DNA of 64,000 nucleotides, taken from Novosphingobium sp. TH158 (GTDB taxonomy: Bacteria; Pseudomonadota; Alphaproteobacteria; Sphingomonadales; Sphingomonadaceae). Of the stretch, positions 42,201 through 51,701 are shown piece after piece. The notes under the pieces were generated by a model that was not told where the DNA came from, searched no databases, and saw only the letters and a list, made by a program, of their open reading frames with translations. Within the stretch, counting starts at the first letter, position 1. Each line of letters begins with the position of its first letter. The stretch covers positions 1,240,001-1,304,000 of the forward strand of contig NZ_PKRT01000001.1 of NCBI RefSeq assembly GCF_002855555.1. Reading direction: 5' to 3'. The position numbers and the translations under genes are program-made.

Positions 42201-43537
42201 CGGAAGGAAGTGATGCGCCCGCTGTCGTCCAGGATGTACAGCTTCTTGCCCGCCACGATCGGCGGCAGGCTGATCGAGCTGCCCAGCTTGGTGAAGGGCG
42301 CAACCGTACCGTCGGTGACGCTGGCCGAAAGCAGTTCGCCCTCGGTATTGGCGATCCACAGGCGGTTGTTGGCCAGCACCGGGCCGGTCCAGAACACCGG
42401 GTTCTTCTTCTTCTCTTCGTTCTTGAAGCGCGTCAGCTGCGTCACCCACTTCACCTTGCCGGTGTTGCGCGCAATGCACAGCAGCTTCGCTTCGTCGGTC
42501 AGCGTGAAGATCCAGTCGCCGGCGATGGCCGGGGTGGAAATGCCTGCGAGGTTAAGCTCCCAGACGCGCTGCCCGGTGAGCAGTTCATAGGCCGCCATGC
42601 GCCCGCCCTGACCCAGCGCGAAGACCCGGCCGCGATCGATGATCGGATCGGCGTCGATATCGGTGAGCACGCCCACCGTCGTCGCCAGCGAGGTGCGTGC
42701 CAGGGCGTCGGACCACAGCGTGCGGCCGTTTTCATAGCGGTAGGTAACCAGTTCGCCGGTCGAATAGCCGGCGATCACCGAGCCCTGCCCGATGGTCGGC
42801 GCGGCAACGCCGAAGATGCCGGAAAGGCCGTTCGATCCGCTCTCGTTCCACAGCAGCGCGCCGTCCTTGGCATCGAGCGCGATCAGCTGGTTCGACTGCG
42901 TCATGACGAAGACCATGTCGAAGGCGACCGTCGGCGATCCGCGCAGCGGGCCGGCGGGCTTCACCTTCCACAGCTGGTTGCCATCCTTGGCGTCGAGCGC
43001 GGCTACTTCGCCCACGCCGGTCGTCACATAGACCTTGTCGTCATCGAAGCTGGCGCCGCCGCCGAAGACCGAGCTGGCGCCATCGCCGCTGATCTTGAAC
43101 GATTTGGCCCAGCGCTTTGCCCCGCTGGCCGCATCGAAAGCGTGAACCGTGCCTTCGGTGTCCATGGCGAAAAGCGTTCCGCCGCCCACCACCGGTGCGG
43201 CGGCAAGGCGCTGGCGCTTGTTGTTGCCGGCAATCGCCCCGCTCCACCCGCGCACCGGCGCTTCGGCAAGCGCAAGGTGGCCATAGGACTTGCTGGGCGT
43301 GTTGCCCGCCTGCGGCCATTCCGGATCGGCCTCTGCCGGGGGGAGAACAACCGAGACGGAGGCGAGGTTGGGGTCAACCTTGGCACCCGATTCGACCCGG
43401 CTGAGGATCGGCACGCGGTTGCCGACGGTGGGCGTGGTCGGCCCCTTCTTGCCGAATACGCCGCAGCCCGAAAGCGTTACCGCCATGGCAAGCGCAGCGA
43501 CGGCAGCCGCACGGCGGAACGGGGTCTTGGTGGTCAT
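42197..43537 (-). CDS. bamB: outer membrane protein assembly factor BamB (PQQ-like beta-propeller lipoprotein)
   Basis: 446 residues. The N-terminus ends in a lipobox L22-S-G-C25, giving an outer-membrane lipoprotein. The mature part consists of repeated PQQ-type blades with WxxxxG-like repeats (AKDGNQLWKV, AKDGALLWNE, LTGQRVWELN, NTGKVKWVTQ), forming the eight-bladed propeller that binds BamA. ATG 43537 is preferred because AAGGA lies seven bases before it; GTG 43561 overlapping the upstream stop would also be in frame. It follows the YfgM-like TPR gene, the standard yfgM-bamB pairing. Confidence 0.92.
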   Translation of the reverse strand: MTTKTPFRRAAAVAALAMAVTLSGCGVFGKKGPTTPTVGNRVPILSRVESGAKVDPNLASVSVVLPPAEADPEWPQAGNTPSKSYGHLALAEAPVRGWSGAIAGNNKRQRLAAAPVVGGGTLFAMDTEGTVHAFDAASGAKRWAKSFKISGDGASSVFGGGASFDDDKVYVTTGVGEVAALDAKDGNQLWKVKPAGPLRGSPTVAFDMVFVMTQSNQLIALDAKDGALLWNESGSNGLSGIFGVAAPTIGQGSVIAGYSTGELVTYRYENGRTLWSDALARTSLATTVGVLTDIDADPIIDRGRVFALGQGGRMAAYELLTGQRVWELNLAGISTPAIAGDWIFTLTDEAKLLCIARNTGKVKWVTQLTRFKNEEKKKNPVFWTGPVLANNRLWIANTEGELLSASVTDGTVAPFTKLGSSISLPPIVAGKKLYILDDSGRITSFR

Positions 43538-43557
43538 CCGGGCATCCTTCATCGCAA

Positions 43558-44328
43558 TCACTGTCCCTGCTCCGGCGCATTGGCCGCGGTAACATCCTTC
43601 ACCGCCTCGTTCACATCGTCGACGGCATCGACGCCGAGGTAGCCGGCCATCTGCCGCGCACGGCGGCGCAGCGTGTCAGGCACGGCCTTGTCGCGCGCAA
43701 TCGAGGCGAAAACGGGGCCGGCCAGATCGTTCTTGCCCTGCTTCATGTATGCAAGGCCAAGCAGTTCACCCGCCGAACCGAACCACGGATTACCGGGCTG
43801 GGCAAAGGGCTTCATCGCGGCAACCACCTGGTCTGCCGGCATCGAATCGAAACGCAGCGCCACTTCGCGGATGCGGGCCAGATCGCGATAGGCCTGCGGC
43901 GCGCTGTCATCGGCGGCAACTTCGGCGAAAATCTTGGTCGCGGCGTCTGCCTTGCCCTGCTCAAGCGCGATGCCGGCCTGCAGCAGGCGGGCTGCCGCCT
44001 GGCTGCCATCGCCACCTTCCTTGGCCAGCGGAGCCAGCAGCTTGCTGGCTTCGTCGAGCCGGCCGGCTTCCAGCTGGTCAAGCGCCTTGACGTATTCTTC
44101 CGAGCGCTGCTCGCGCCCCTGGTCGCGGTAATAGTTCCAGCCCAGCCATGCGGCGAGGGCGCCAAGGCCGAGGAAAACGGCCCAGCCGATCAGCTTGCCC
44201 CAGCGCTTGACGAGATCGAGCGCTTCCTGCTCGCGCAGGGCCTCGTCCACTTCGCGCAGGAAGCCTTCCTGTTGCGCATCTTCGCGGCTGATTGCGGGCG
44301 TTTTCGAATTATCGGGGCGAAGGGCCAA
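43558..44328 (-). CDS. YfgM-like membrane-anchored tetratricopeptide protein
   Basis: 256 residues from a TTG at 44328, chosen because it gives the family-like start ALRPDNSKTPAISREDAQQE with GAAAGA-type purines upstream; an alternative TTG lies 21 codons earlier. A cytoplasmic segment is followed by one membrane helix (about 46-68, LIGWAVFLGLGALAAWLGWN) and a periplasmic TPR region (YVKALDQLEAGRLDEASKLL, LLQAGIALEQGKADAATKIF). YfgM associates with the Sec translocon and periplasmic chaperones. The gene directly precedes bamB. Confidence 0.85.
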   Translation of the reverse strand: MALRPDNSKTPAISREDAQQEGFLREVDEALREQEALDLVKRWGKLIGWAVFLGLGALAAWLGWNYYRDQGREQRSEEYVKALDQLEAGRLDEASKLLAPLAKEGGDGSQAAARLLQAGIALEQGKADAATKIFAEVAADDSAPQAYRDLARIREVALRFDSMPADQVVAAMKPFAQPGNPWFGSAGELLGLAYMKQGKNDLAGPVFASIARDKAVPDTLRRRARQMAGYLGVDAVDDVNEAVKDVTAANAPEQGQ

Positions 44329-44430
44329 GTCTGGGTCTTTCGGCAAGCTGATCCGGATGGCGGTGTTTAGCGGATGGGCCTGCCATTTCAACGGATATGA
44401 TCGTGAAGCGGGCCTGAATAACCGTGTTTG

Positions 44431-45558
44431 TCACCCGAAACGTTCGCGCTTCATCGCCCGGGCATAGACCTGGCGATAGGCGGCAACCATCGTTCCCTCG
44501 TCATATTCGGCGCGTGCCCGCACCTGGTTGGCGGCACCGACATGGCGGCGCAGCACGGGATCGGCCGCCAGCTTTTCCAGCGCAAGGGCAAGTTCTGCCT
44601 CGCTGCCCGGGGAAACGATGAAGGGGCGGTTTTCGGCAGCGACCATCGCGGCGACATCTCCCACGCCCGGCGATGCTACGGGCAGGCCAGCCGCCATGGC
44701 TTCCACCACCGAAATCGGGAACTGCTCGCTTTGAGATGACAGCGCGAAGATATCGAACAGGCCGATCACCTTGGCCGGATCGGCGATGAACCCCGGCAGG
44801 TGCACGCGGTGGCCGACATCCAGCGCAATCGCCTGCTGGATGATCGCCTCGCGCTCGGGCCCCTCACCCAGGATAACCAGCTGCCAGTTGTCCGGCAGGG
44901 TGGAAAAGGCGCGGACCAGCAGGGGCAGGTCCTTCACCGGGCGCAGCCCCGCAACCGTGCCGATCCAGAGATCGTCCTCGTGCTTGATTACCCGCGGCAA
45001 GGCATCGCGGCGCGGCTTGCGGCCATAGGCGGCAGTCTGGATGCCATTGGCGATGCGGTGGACCTTGGCGCGCGGCTGGGCCCAGGTGTTCAGCGCGATT
45101 TCCTCCAGCCGCCGCGAAGGAACGACAAGCGCCTCGGCATGGACCAGCGCCACCCGGCGATACCAGTTGCGCGTGGTCTTCAGCTTCACCGCCTCGTCAT
45201 GGTTGAACCCGTCTTCGTGGTGGACCAGCGGCGGCAGGCCCATGCGCGGGCCGAGCAGCGTATGCGCCATCACCGCGTCCATCGCGCCCCAGTTATAGGT
45301 GAGCACAAGGTCGTAGCCCAGCAAGGCGCGGGCGATGCGTTCGAGCCGGCGCGGCAGCGGCTTGCCCTGCAACGACGGGAAATCGCGCGGATAGCGCACC
45401 TTCATGTGCGGCGAGATCGCCTCGTGCGCGTCCAGCGCATCGGGGATGGCGGAGACGATATCGTGCTCGATGCCCTTGCCGAAGGCGTTGATCAGCTTGG
45501 CGCAGCGCAGCTCCTTGCCGCCGGCGTGAAAGCTGGAATGCAGGTGGAGAACGCGCAC
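44431..45558 (-). CDS. GT4-type glycosyltransferase
   Basis: 375 residues from GTG at 45558. The fold is GT-B: the N-terminal half begins RVLHLHSSFHAGGKELRCAK, and the C-terminal half has WIGTVAGLRPVKDLPLLVRA and the E-x7-E motif in SEQFPISVVEAMAAGLPVAS that binds the nucleotide sugar. It probably adds a sugar to a surface lipid or polysaccharide; donor and acceptor are unknown. It stands 9 bases downstream of an alpha/beta hydrolase gene and is not within a larger polysaccharide cluster. Confidence 0.85.
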   Translation of the reverse strand: MRVLHLHSSFHAGGKELRCAKLINAFGKGIEHDIVSAIPDALDAHEAISPHMKVRYPRDFPSLQGKPLPRRLERIARALLGYDLVLTYNWGAMDAVMAHTLLGPRMGLPPLVHHEDGFNHDEAVKLKTTRNWYRRVALVHAEALVVPSRRLEEIALNTWAQPRAKVHRIANGIQTAAYGRKPRRDALPRVIKHEDDLWIGTVAGLRPVKDLPLLVRAFSTLPDNWQLVILGEGPEREAIIQQAIALDVGHRVHLPGFIADPAKVIGLFDIFALSSQSEQFPISVVEAMAAGLPVASPGVGDVAAMVAAENRPFIVSPGSEAELALALEKLAADPVLRRHVGAANQVRARAEYDEGTMVAAYRQVYARAMKRERFG

Positions 45559-45567
45559 GCCGCTGGC

Positions 45568-46428
45568 TCAGGCAAGCTTGGCCAGCAGGCGTTCGATCGC
45601 AGCGACCGCTTCCGGTTCGTCAAGCGTCGGGGCATGGCCGACGCGCGGGACGGTAACCAGCTCCACATCCGGCCCACGCTCGCCCATCTTGCGGAACGTG
45701 GCTTCGGAAAACAGGTCGGATATCTCGCCGCGCAGCACCAGCACGGGCCGCTGCGCGAGGGCATCGAAGCCGGGCCAGAGATCAGGCTGGCTGGTGAAGT
45801 CCATGCCGATGAAGGGTTCGGCGATCTTCATGTCGTAATCGAAGACGATGCGCCCGTTGCTCGACAGCGTCATCGTGCGCTTGGCCATGACCAGCCATTG
45901 CTCGATGGTCCAGTCAGGGAAGGATGCGCCGTGCACCTCTTCCAGCGCGCGGGCCGCGTGCATCCAGGTGGGAAAGGTCCGCCCCTGGCCAAGGTAGTCC
46001 TTGATCTTCTCGATGCCCTTCATTTCCAGTTCGGGGCCGACATCGTTCATCACGCAGGCCGCCACGCGATCGGCCATGGTAAAGCCCATCAGCAAGGTCA
46101 TCAGCCCGCCCATCGACGTGCCGATGGAAACGAAGCGGTCGATCTTCAGCTCTTCCAGCAGCAGCACGACATCGCGGACGTACTGGACGGGGGAATAGCT
46201 GTCCGATTCCTTCGCATAGCCGCTGTCGCCCCGCCCGCGCATGTCGGGGCAGATCACGCGCCAGCCGGCGGCGGAGAGCCGCGGGGCCAGCCCGTCGAAG
46301 TCACGCGCATTGCGCGTCAGCCCGTGCAGGCAGAACACCGGCGGGCGATCGTCCCTGCCCGGATAGTCGCGATAATGCAGCCTGAGCCCGTCCTGGCTCG
46401 TCCAATAGCGGTCTTCGAACTGGCTCAC
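45568..46428 (-). CDS. alpha/beta hydrolase
   Basis: 286 residues from GTG at 46428, with AGGGG just upstream. The oxyanion H35-G36 (FCLHGLTRN), the nucleophile elbow G103-T-S105-M-G107 and the terminal His in RVGHAPTLDEPE show an intact catalytic triad arrangement; ICPDMRGRGDSGY is the typical loop after the third strand. The substrate is unknown; ester and lactone hydrolases share this pattern. It diverges from selO across 59 bases and precedes a glycosyltransferase gene. Confidence 0.88.
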   Translation of the reverse strand: MSQFEDRYWTSQDGLRLHYRDYPGRDDRPPVFCLHGLTRNARDFDGLAPRLSAAGWRVICPDMRGRGDSGYAKESDSYSPVQYVRDVVLLLEELKIDRFVSIGTSMGGLMTLLMGFTMADRVAACVMNDVGPELEMKGIEKIKDYLGQGRTFPTWMHAARALEEVHGASFPDWTIEQWLVMAKRTMTLSSNGRIVFDYDMKIAEPFIGMDFTSQPDLWPGFDALAQRPVLVLRGEISDLFSEATFRKMGERGPDVELVTVPRVGHAPTLDEPEAVAAIERLLAKLA

Positions 46429-46490
46429 GTAAACCCCTGAACAACTGCGCGCCGCTTGCGCGGGGCCACTCTTGCCCCCACTATCGCGTG

Positions 46491-47882
46491 ATGCGCGCCG
46501 AACCGCAACCCAGTGAGTACAGGCCAGAACCTGCAATTGCCCCCCTTGCCCCATGGCTTGCCGACCCGGTGCGCCCGGCGGACTTCCCCGAAACCCGGCT
46601 GCGTTTCCGCAACGATCGCTGGGCCGCGGCAGTGGGGCTGGAGACGCTCGACGATGCCGCGTGGATCAGGCACTTCGGCCGTTTCGATCCACTGCCGGGC
46701 AACCTGCCTGAGCCGCTGGCGCTGCGCTATCACGGGCACCAGTTCCGCCATTACAACCCCGATATCGGCGATGGCAGAGGTTTCCTTTTCGCCCAGATGC
46801 GCGATGGCGCTGGCCGCCTGCTGGACCTGGGAACCAAGGGTTCCGGCCAAACCCCGTGGAGCCGCGACGGCGATGGGCGGCTGACGCTGAAGGGCGCCGT
46901 GCGCGAAATCCTCGCCACAGAAATGCTCGAGGCGCTGGGGGTCAACACCTCCAAGACATTCTCCGTCATCGAGACGGGCGAGTCCCTGTGGCGGGGAGAC
47001 GAACCCTCGCCCACCCGCTCGGCCGTGCTGGTTCGGTTGAGCCATGGCCACGTCCGCATCGGCACCTTCCAGCGGCTGATGGTGCTGGAAGAGCGGGACA
47101 ACCTTGAGACACTTGTAAATTATTGTCTCGACACCTTTCCCGGCCCACCCCCTCCACACGATGCTCCCGGGGCTGACGAACCGGCGGTGCAGCTGATGCA
47201 TCAGGTGGTCGAGCGGCTGGCAGAACTGGCCGCGACATGGATGGTCGCCGGCTTTGTCCACGGGGTGCTCAACACCGATAACATGAACATCTCGGGCGAG
47301 AGTTTCGACTATGGCCCGTGGCGCTGGCTGCCGCGCTGGGACCCGGGCTTCACCGCCGCCTATTTCGACCATTCGGGGCTCTATGCCTTCGGTCGCCAGC
47401 CCGAGGCACTGCTGTGGAATTGCAGCCAGATGGCCGTGGCCCTGCGTCCCTTGGCCGAAGCCAAGCCCTTGATTTTCGCGCTCGATCGCTTTGGTCCGCT
47501 TTACGAGGAGGCACTGGCCCGGCAGTTCTGCTGGCGGCTGGGCATCGTACACCCTGGCGCGGAGCGGGCACGCAATCTGGTCAGCGCGGCGGAGCGCCAC
47601 ATGCGCGAGACCGGCCAGGGACCGGACGCCTTTTTCTTCGCCCATCGCGGCGGCCGCAACCGGCCTGACGGAGAGCTGGGAGAGATGCTTCAGGCCCTCA
47701 CACCCGCCGCCGGTGCGCTTGACCATCCGCTGTGGTCCGCACCCGCTGCGCCGGACCTGGTGATCGAGGAAGTCGAGCGTATCTGGAGCGAGATCGCCGA
47801 CAAGGACGATTGGCAAGCGCTTGCCGACAAGATATCGGCAATACGCAGCTTGGGAGCGGCACTTGGCGGACCCGGAAATTGA
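46491..47882 (+). CDS. selO: SelO-family protein adenylyltransferase (YdiU)
   Basis: 463 residues from ATG at 46491; GTG 46488 gives one more residue. SelO is a pseudokinase that transfers AMP from ATP to proteins and takes part in oxidative stress responses. Visible motifs are LALRYHGHQF, DLGTKGSGQTPWSRDGDGRL with the ATP-binding Lys, GAVREILATEMLEALGV, and the metal-binding HGVLNTDNMNISG followed by DYGPW. The bacterial form has no selenocysteine: the C-terminus here ends without a Cys motif. It is followed by astD 58 bases downstream. Confidence 0.93.
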   Translation: MRAEPQPSEYRPEPAIAPLAPWLADPVRPADFPETRLRFRNDRWAAAVGLETLDDAAWIRHFGRFDPLPGNLPEPLALRYHGHQFRHYNPDIGDGRGFLFAQMRDGAGRLLDLGTKGSGQTPWSRDGDGRLTLKGAVREILATEMLEALGVNTSKTFSVIETGESLWRGDEPSPTRSAVLVRLSHGHVRIGTFQRLMVLEERDNLETLVNYCLDTFPGPPPPHDAPGADEPAVQLMHQVVERLAELAATWMVAGFVHGVLNTDNMNISGESFDYGPWRWLPRWDPGFTAAYFDHSGLYAFGRQPEALLWNCSQMAVALRPLAEAKPLIFALDRFGPLYEEALARQFCWRLGIVHPGAERARNLVSAAERHMRETGQGPDAFFFAHRGGRNRPDGELGEMLQALTPAAGALDHPLWSAPAAPDLVIEEVERIWSEIADKDDWQALADKISAIRSLGAALGGPGN

Positions 47883-47940
47883 CCCTTTGGCAAGACAATC
47901 GGCGTAGCTGCCTGCAAAAGACAGGAACCCTGCACAGTCC

Positions 47941-49353
47941 ATGAGCAAGGAAATCATCTCCTACGAACCGGCAACCGGCGAAGAGCTGTGGCGGGGCAAA
48001 CGCAGCGATGTCGACGCGACCGTCGCGCGTGCGCGCCGCGCATGGCCGGCCTGGGCAGCCCAGCCGCTTGCCACCCGCATGGAACTGATGCGCCGCTTCG
48101 CCAACGAGGTGCGCAAGGAAAGCGACAAGTTCGCCGAGCTGATCTCGCGCGAGACCGGCAAGCCGCTGTGGGAGGCCCGGTCAGAGGTCGAAACGGTTGT
48201 CGGCAAGGTGGAAATCTCGATCCGCGCCTATGCCGAGCGCACTTCGCAGCGCAAGCTGGACAACGCGTTGCAGGGCACCATGGCCGTGCGCCACAAGCCG
48301 CATGGAGTGATGGCCGTGCTTGGGCCGTTCAACTTCCCGGCTCACCTGCCCAATGGCCACATCGTGCCGGCCCTGATCGCGGGCAACGTGGTGGTGTTCA
48401 AGCCCAGCGAAAAGACCCCCGCGGTCGGTGAATTCCTTTGCCAGTGCTTCCACCGCGCCGGGATCTCCGCCGCGGTCGTCCAGCTGCTCGTCGGCGGACC
48501 GGAAGAAGGGCAGGAACTCGTCGCGCATGAAGGCATCGATGGCGTGCTGTTCACCGGCTCCGCCCATGCCGGCATCGCGATCAACCGCAAGCTCGCCACC
48601 CGTCCCGACAAGATCGTCGCGCTGGAAATGGGCGGCAACAACCCGATCGTCGTCTGGGATACCCCCAAGATTTCCGATGCCGCGGTCCTGGTTGTGCAAA
48701 GCGCCTTCACCTCTGCCGGCCAGCGGTGCAGCGCCGGGCGGAGGATGATCGTCAAGGGCTCGCTCTATGATGCCATGATCGACGAGGTGAAGCGCCTGGC
48801 TGATCGCATCATCGTTGGCGGACCGTTCGAAAACCCCGCCCCGTTCATGGGGCCGGTGATCGACAATGCCGCGGCTGACGGGCTGACCGAAAGCTTCGTC
48901 TACCTGCTGTCCAACGGCGGCAAGCCGATCAAGCACATGGTGCGGATCGATCCCAACCTGCCTTTCCTCTCGCCGGCAATCATCGACACCACGGCGATGA
49001 AGGAACGCCCCGATGTCGAACTGTTCGGCCCGATGCTGCAGGTGATCCGCGTCGACGATTTCGACGAGGCGATTGCCGAGGCGAACAACACACGCTTCGG
49101 CCTTTCCGCATCGCTGATCGGCGGCAGCCCGCAGGAATACAACCGCTTCTGGGCCAACGTTCGCGCCGGTATCATCAACTGGAACCGGCCGACCAATGGT
49201 GCCAGCTCGGCCGCGCCGTTCGGCGGTGTGGGCCTTTCGGGCAACCATCGCCCGGCAGCGTTCTATGCGGCGGACTATTGCGCCTATCCGGTCACCAGCA
49301 CCGAGATGGAACAGCCGCGCGCGACCATCGGCGTGGGCCTGCGCGACGCCTGA
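47941..49353 (+). CDS. astD: succinylglutamate-semialdehyde dehydrogenase AstD-like
   Basis: 470 residues, aldehyde dehydrogenase superfamily. Catalytic Cys lies in SAGQRCSAGRR, the catalytic Glu in VALEMGGNNP, and the NAD-binding loop is FTGSAHAG; GPFNFPAHLPNGHIVPALIA is the substrate-side loop characteristic of AstD. It oxidises N-succinylglutamate semialdehyde in arginine catabolism (AST pathway). No astA, astB, astC or astE is in the window, so the pathway genes would have to be elsewhere or the enzyme may have another aldehyde substrate. It is 58 bases after selO. Confidence 0.88.
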   Translation: MSKEIISYEPATGEELWRGKRSDVDATVARARRAWPAWAAQPLATRMELMRRFANEVRKESDKFAELISRETGKPLWEARSEVETVVGKVEISIRAYAERTSQRKLDNALQGTMAVRHKPHGVMAVLGPFNFPAHLPNGHIVPALIAGNVVVFKPSEKTPAVGEFLCQCFHRAGISAAVVQLLVGGPEEGQELVAHEGIDGVLFTGSAHAGIAINRKLATRPDKIVALEMGGNNPIVVWDTPKISDAAVLVVQSAFTSAGQRCSAGRRMIVKGSLYDAMIDEVKRLADRIIVGGPFENPAPFMGPVIDNAAADGLTESFVYLLSNGGKPIKHMVRIDPNLPFLSPAIIDTTAMKERPDVELFGPMLQVIRVDDFDEAIAEANNTRFGLSASLIGGSPQEYNRFWANVRAGIINWNRPTNGASSAAPFGGVGLSGNHRPAAFYAADYCAYPVTSTEMEQPRATIGVGLRDA

Positions 49354-49359
49354 TCGCGG

Positions 49360-50061
49360 TCAGCCGCCGCTGGTCAGCAGGTCAACCGCTGTTGAACCCT
49401 CCGGCCCCGGCCGCACGAAGATAGAAAAGGCAGTGCCGCCCTTGCGGCCATGAATGGCGTGGGCATCGCCCTCGGCGTGGTGCTGCGGATTGAACCCGGC
49501 CCTAGTTGCGCGGGCCCAGTAGAAATCGATGACATCGTTCACTGCCACGCCGGTGCGGAAGCTGATGCCTCGCAGGCGGCAACCCTGCGCGTCCGAACCC
49601 AGCGCATCCTGGACATGGCCGCGCGGATAGACGGCGAAGGGCTCGGGAAGCCGACTGGCCCAGACTGCCGACCAGCCCAGCCCGTCTTCACAGGCGCTGC
49701 GCCCGAAGGCCCGGCGCAGCGAAAGCAGCAGCGTGGCGCCAGCCTCGGCCTTGTCGTCGCTGCTTGCCGCAGGAGCGGGCGAAAGCGAGCCTCCGGCCAG
49801 CCGCGCCGCTTCCAGCTTCGCCGCAGCCACGGATTCGCTGTTGAACAGCCCTGCCGGCACCAGGGCAGAGGCGACCCCTGTGCCGGAAAGTGCGCGGCCG
49901 GCGCCGTTCAGTTCGGCAAGGTCCGGCTCCGTCAGCAAGGGCCCGGCGAGCGCCGCGCTGATCGCGGGATCGACCGGCTTCTGCGCAGCGTCATCTCCCG
50001 ACGAACAGGCGGCCAGCGCCAGCGACGCGGCAACGACGGCGGGGAAACGGCGGGCAGGCAT
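49360..50061 (-). CDS. predicted lipoprotein of unknown function
   Basis: 233 residues. The lipobox L16-A-A-C19 follows a short basic start (PARRFPAVVAASLALAACS), so it is likely a lipoprotein. The mature protein has an Ala-rich region to about 110, then a part with two Cys (ACEDGLGW, QGCRLRG) and a C-terminal stretch VAVNDVIDFYWARATRAGFN. The family is not recognised. It converges on astD and lies past a terminator from the glycine-zipper gene, so it is probably a separate unit. Confidence 0.7.
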   Translation of the reverse strand: MPARRFPAVVAASLALAACSSGDDAAQKPVDPAISAALAGPLLTEPDLAELNGAGRALSGTGVASALVPAGLFNSESVAAAKLEAARLAGGSLSPAPAASSDDKAEAGATLLLSLRRAFGRSACEDGLGWSAVWASRLPEPFAVYPRGHVQDALGSDAQGCRLRGISFRTGVAVNDVIDFYWARATRAGFNPQHHAEGDAHAIHGRKGGTAFSIFVRPGPEGSTAVDLLTSGG

Positions 50062-50099
50062 GGCCCGCGCTTATCGGCGAACAAGGTTAAGATAAACGA

Positions 50100-50132
50100 A
50101 AGCGCCCCCGGGGACTGAGGCCGGGGGCGCTT
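50100..50132 (-). terminator. terminator of the glycine-zipper gene
   Basis: AAGCGCCCCCGG and CCGGGGGCGCTT are perfect 12-base arms separated by nine bases. On the minus strand the stem runs into TTTCGTTTATC, a fair T-rich tail. It lies 20 bases after the glycine-zipper stop. Confidence 0.8.
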
Positions 50133-50152
50133 CGGAAAGGGGCAGTTCGCGC

Positions 50153-50599
50153 TTAGCGGCAGCGGCTGCCCGAACGGTCGATCTCGCGGCCAAGCAAGGC
50201 ACCGGCACCGGCACCAAGGATGGCACCCAGCGTGCGGTCTCCGCGGCGACCGGCAATTTCGTTGCCGAGTACGCCGCCCACCACGCCGCCGATCAGCAGG
50301 CCGGTGGTGCCGTTGTTGCGGCGGCAGTAATAGCGGCCGTCATCGCCGCGCCAGACGCGGGTGTTGCGATAGACCGGCTCGCCATAGCCGCGGCCATAGT
50401 AGCCGTCGTTGCCATAGCCGTAGTTGCCGTAGCGTCCGTCGTTGTTCCAGCCGCGGCGGCGGTCGTGGTTCCAGCCGTCGCTCTGCTGCGACCAGCCAGG
50501 ACGGCCATATTCGCCTTCGTGGGCCTGGGCCGGAATAGCGGTGGCGAGGAGCCCCGGGGCAACCAGCGCCAGGGCGGCGTTCTTGAGGTTCATGGTCAT
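50153..50599 (-). CDS. glycine-zipper 2TM domain exported protein
   Basis: 148 residues. A signal peptide (about 1-25, ending AQA) precedes a Gly/Tyr/Asn/Arg-rich low-complexity region (about 30-78) and a short strand NTRVWRGDDGRYYCRR that carries the first Cys; the last 50 residues are a glycine-zipper pair (TGLLIGGVVGGVLGNEIAG, LGAILGAGAGALLGREI). Such proteins are envelope proteins that may form membrane-inserted oligomers; no specific function is known. AAGGAG seven bases upstream supports the first of two nearby ATGs. It is flanked by its own terminator and an upstream dyad. Confidence 0.85.
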   Translation of the reverse strand: MTMNLKNAALALVAPGLLATAIPAQAHEGEYGRPGWSQQSDGWNHDRRRGWNNDGRYGNYGYGNDGYYGRGYGEPVYRNTRVWRGDDGRYYCRRNNGTTGLLIGGVVGGVLGNEIAGRRGDRTLGAILGAGAGALLGREIDRSGSRCR

Positions 50600-50647
50600 C
50601 GAGGCACTCCTTCAGCGATCTTTCAGCCGACTCGGGCATCGGCTACA

Positions 50648-50677
50648 TGTTCAGCTATAAGCCTCCGAAGCTGAACA
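50648..50677. promoter_or_regulatory. long dyad upstream of the glycine-zipper gene
   Basis: TGTTCAGCT (50648-50656) and AGCTGAACA (50669-50677) are perfect 9-base arms with a 12-base spacer. It lies about 50 bases before the glycine-zipper ATG, so it is either an operator or a leader hairpin. Confidence 0.45.
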
Positions 50678-50798
50678 GGCGGCAACCGGTTAGTCAGCTT
50701 GCAATTTTGCGACGAACCGAGCGACAGCCGGGGGTGGATCGTGGCTTGCCCGCGCAATTGCCCCCGGCTAGGCGCGGCGGCATGAAGGCCGCACACAC

Positions 50799-51701
50799 AT
50801 GACGGGCGCACAACACCGGCAGGGTGGCCTGCCGCTGGCACTGGGCGCCTACCTGATATGGGGCCTGTTGCCGCTGTACCTGCGGCTGGTGCACCATGTG
50901 CCGCCGTTCGAATTCGTCGGCTGGCGAGTGGTATTCACCCTGCCGTTCTGCATGATCGCGGTAACCCTCGCGCGCCAGTGGCCGGCGATCCGGCAGGCAC
51001 TGGGCAACCGGCGGACCGTTCTGACCTTGCTGGCCAGTTCGCTGCTGATCGGCGGCAACTGGCTGATCTATATCGCGGCGATCCAGTCTGGCCATGTCTT
51101 CGCGACGAGCCTCGGCTATTACATCAACCCGCTGATCAACGTGCTGCTGGGCACGGTATTCCTGGGCGAGCGGCTGAACCGCCGCCAGTGGCTCGCTGTC
51201 GCCCTTGCCGGGGCCGGGGTCGCGCTTCTGGCCTTCGGTGCAGTCGAAATGCTGTGGATCAGCCTGTCGCTGGCGCTCAGCTTTGGGGGCTACGGGCTGG
51301 TCCGCAAGGTCGCCCCTGTCGAATCGCTCCCCGGCCTGACGATCGAGAGCGCCGTGCTGCTGCTGCCCGCCCTGGCCATCATCGGCTACTATGGCCAGGG
51401 GCCGCAGGGAACGGCGATAGGTGAAGGCATGGTGCCCGACCTGCTGGTTGCACTTTCCGGCGTGCTGACAGCCGTTCCCCTGCTGCTGTTCGCAGCGGCG
51501 GCGCGGCGGATGGACTATTCCACGCTGGGCTTCGTCCAGTTCCTTTCGCCCAGCATCGTCTTCCTGCTTGGCCTGTTCGTGTTCCACGAACCGCTGCGTA
51601 CCGTGCAGCTTGGCAGCTTCCTGCTGATCTGGGCGGCCATCGGCCTGTTCGTGGCCGATCTGCTGGCGCGGCGCAGGACTAGCCGGCAAATCGCCAGCTG
51701 A
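50799..51701 (+). CDS. rarD: RarD-type EamA/DMT-superfamily transporter
   Basis: 300 residues, ten hydrophobic helices in the EamA arrangement of two repeated halves. The start [20 protein letters not shown], the [21 protein letters not shown] block and [15 protein letters not shown] are characteristic of RarD, and [20 protein letters not shown] lies in the second half. RarD was named for chloramphenicol sensitivity in Pseudomonas; the natural substrate is not established. It diverges from the glycine-zipper gene and its 3' end overlaps pyrC by 23 bases. Confidence 0.92.
   Translation: MTGAQHRQGGLPLALGAYLIWGLLPLYLRLVHHVPPFEFVGWRVVFTLPFCMIAVTLARQWPAIRQALGNRRTVLTLLASSLLIGGNWLIYIAAIQSGHVFATSLGYYINPLINVLLGTVFLGERLNRRQWLAVALAGAGVALLAFGAVEMLWISLSLALSFGGYGLVRKVAPVESLPGLTIESAVLLLPALAIIGYYGQGPQGTAIGEGMVPDLLVALSGVLTAVPLLLFAAAARRMDYSTLGFVQFLSPSIVFLLGLFVFHEPLRTVQLGSFLLIWAAIGLFVADLLARRRTSRQIAS

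Noticed and set aside
46491..47882. Possible selenocysteine in SelO
   Set aside because: The protein ends in an ordinary stop and contains no in-frame TGA before the C-terminus; bacterial SelO proteins normally lack selenocysteine.
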